This document shows positions 13,298 through 13,885 of a stretch of DNA of 13,885 bases, one piece after another. The stretch is taken from the NCBI GenBank assembly GCA_022821935.1, contig JAJECR010000025.1, positions 1 through 13,885 on the forward strand, written 5' to 3'. The translations under genes were made by a program, and so were the position numbers. The DNA is from Candidatus Latescibacterota bacterium. GTDB taxonomy: Bacteria; JAAXHH01. Every line of letters starts with the position of its first letter. Within the stretch, counting starts at the first letter, position 1. The notes under the pieces are model-generated. The model searched no databases. It was not told where the DNA came from and worked only from the letters and a program-made list of their open reading frames with translations.

Positions 13298-13885
13298 TCA
13301 TCGGCCAAAACTGCGAACGAGGATCAGTCGAAGGAGCGCGAACCGTTGGTCAACGCCGTAGCGGCAAGGGCTTGGTAGTCCACTCGGTCCACAGACACCG
13401 GTGTTGACGCCAAGCCGGTTCTCTGCCTGGTGGTCGGACTCGCCGAAATCCATGTACAAACCTTCGAATCTGAGGGTCCAGGCGCTCGCCACCGGCATTT
13501 CTATTCCGGTCCCGGCGACCCACCCGACTCGTGTCATCCGGTCGTCGAAGGAATCGTCGGGGTCCACACGCTCTAGACCGTCCGTTCCCGCATCGAGATC
13601 GGTGAACGAGTTCGAGATTCCGGCAACCGACGCGCCGCCGGTGAGGAACACGCCGAAACGACCGAGAGATTTCCGAACGCCAATACGCGCAGTCCCGACC
13701 CAATGCAGTTCCGTCGCCGCCGTTTCGTCCAGTCCAATGGGGTCCATCTGCCGGGAAGCGGTCGGGAGACCGCCGAACGCCCCGTCCGCCTCGAACCAGA
13801 GTTGAACCCGCCCCAGACGGAAGTGTCGGCCCGCCGCGACACCAGCCGCGCGTCCGGTGTCGTCGTAGTCATATGTTTTGCCGGG
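13298..13885 (-). CDS. Outer-membrane beta-barrel protein, C-terminal part
   Basis: The frame is open to the right edge, so the N-terminus and signal peptide are missing; 195 residues are visible. It reads PGKTYDYDDTGRAAGVAAG at the edge, then alternating polar/hydrophobic strands such as HFRLGRVQLWFEADGAF, LHWVGTARIGVRKSLGRFGVFLTGGASVAG, RVGWVAGTGIEMPVASAWTLRFEGLYMDFGES and a last strand FALLRLILVRSFGR. The pattern of short strands with acidic loops (FTDLDAGTDGLERVDPDDSFDD), and the WTLRFEGLYMDFG block before the last strand, are typical of small opacity/OmpA-type 8-stranded barrels. A terminal aromatic residue, usual for BAM recognition, is replaced by FGR, with Phe third from the end. The loop with CGPSGLPSPC contains a possible disulfide. 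No ligand or role can be assigned. The stop is a TGA 89 nt before the dehydratase start, on the same strand. Confidence 0.75.
   Translation of the reverse strand, partial: PGKTYDYDDTGRAAGVAAGRHFRLGRVQLWFEADGAFGGLPTASRQMDPIGLDETAATELHWVGTARIGVRKSLGRFGVFLTGGASVAGISNSFTDLDAGTDGLERVDPDDSFDDRMTRVGWVAGTGIEMPVASAWTLRFEGLYMDFGESDHQAENRLGVNTGVCGPSGLPSPCRYGVDQRFALLRLILVRSFGR

Noticed and set aside
12204..13361. 385-codon plus-strand open frame opposite the dehydratase
   Set aside because: It is antisense to all the PLP-enzyme motifs and crosses two intergenic spacers, so it is a high-GC shadow frame.

Overview
The window is a GC-rich, gene-dense bacterial chromosome segment. It carries eleven protein genes, two of them cut by the window ends, and no RNA gene, CRISPR array, insertion sequence or phage gene that I can see. 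An LptE-type lipoprotein, a lipoprotein of the SpoIID/LytB family, a signal-peptide beta-propeller and a C-terminal outer-membrane beta-barrel fragment point to a diderm (Gram-negative-type) bacterium. The mix of NHL, Gfo/Idh/MocA, ThiO-like and TPP enzymes resembles uncultured environmental lineages such as the FCB group. That placement is a guess; no marker gene here fixes it.

Layout. Positions 1-585 (minus) hold the start of a P1B-type metal-transporting ATPase. A second, out-of-frame heavy-metal-binding module lies just upstream (627-734). Positions 822-1862 (minus) encode a secreted NHL-repeat propeller. A 335-nt spacer holds divergent promoter candidates and a degenerate 22-nt tandem repeat. 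The plus-strand cluster at 2198-5492 runs anmK (anhydro-MurNAc kinase), a SpoIID-like lipoprotein and lptE. The first two fit one story: a SpoIID-type lytic transglycosylase makes 1,6-anhydro-MurNAc ends, and AnmK recycles anhydro-MurNAc. Positions 5582-8005 (minus) encode a seven-helix membrane protein with a periplasmic HELVH zinc-peptidase domain and C-terminal helical repeats.

Positions 8157-9230 (plus) encode a Gfo/Idh/MocA oxidoreductase and 9374-10528 (plus) a ThiO-type glycine/amino-acid oxidase. The oxidase overlaps by 12 nt, tail to tail, with a minus-strand thiamine-diphosphate enzyme (10517-12151). That enzyme sits 85 nt downstream of a PLP-dependent threonine/serine dehydratase (12237-13208). 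Together these genes look like small-molecule and amino-acid catabolism: the dehydratase yields 2-oxo acids, the usual substrate class of such TPP enzymes. The window closes with the 3' part of an outer-membrane beta-barrel gene (13298-13885, minus).

The most unusual structural theme is that several gene junctions each carry their own short degenerate tandem repeat, with a different period each time: 22 nt before anmK, 21 nt between anmK and the SpoIID gene, 36 nt before lptE, 13 nt between the dehydratase and the TPP enzyme, and 11 nt before the dehydratase. I see no clear defence system or other wholly new system. The best candidates for novelty are the membrane metallopeptidase, the spacer-repeat pattern and the broken double metal-binding N-terminus of the ATPase.
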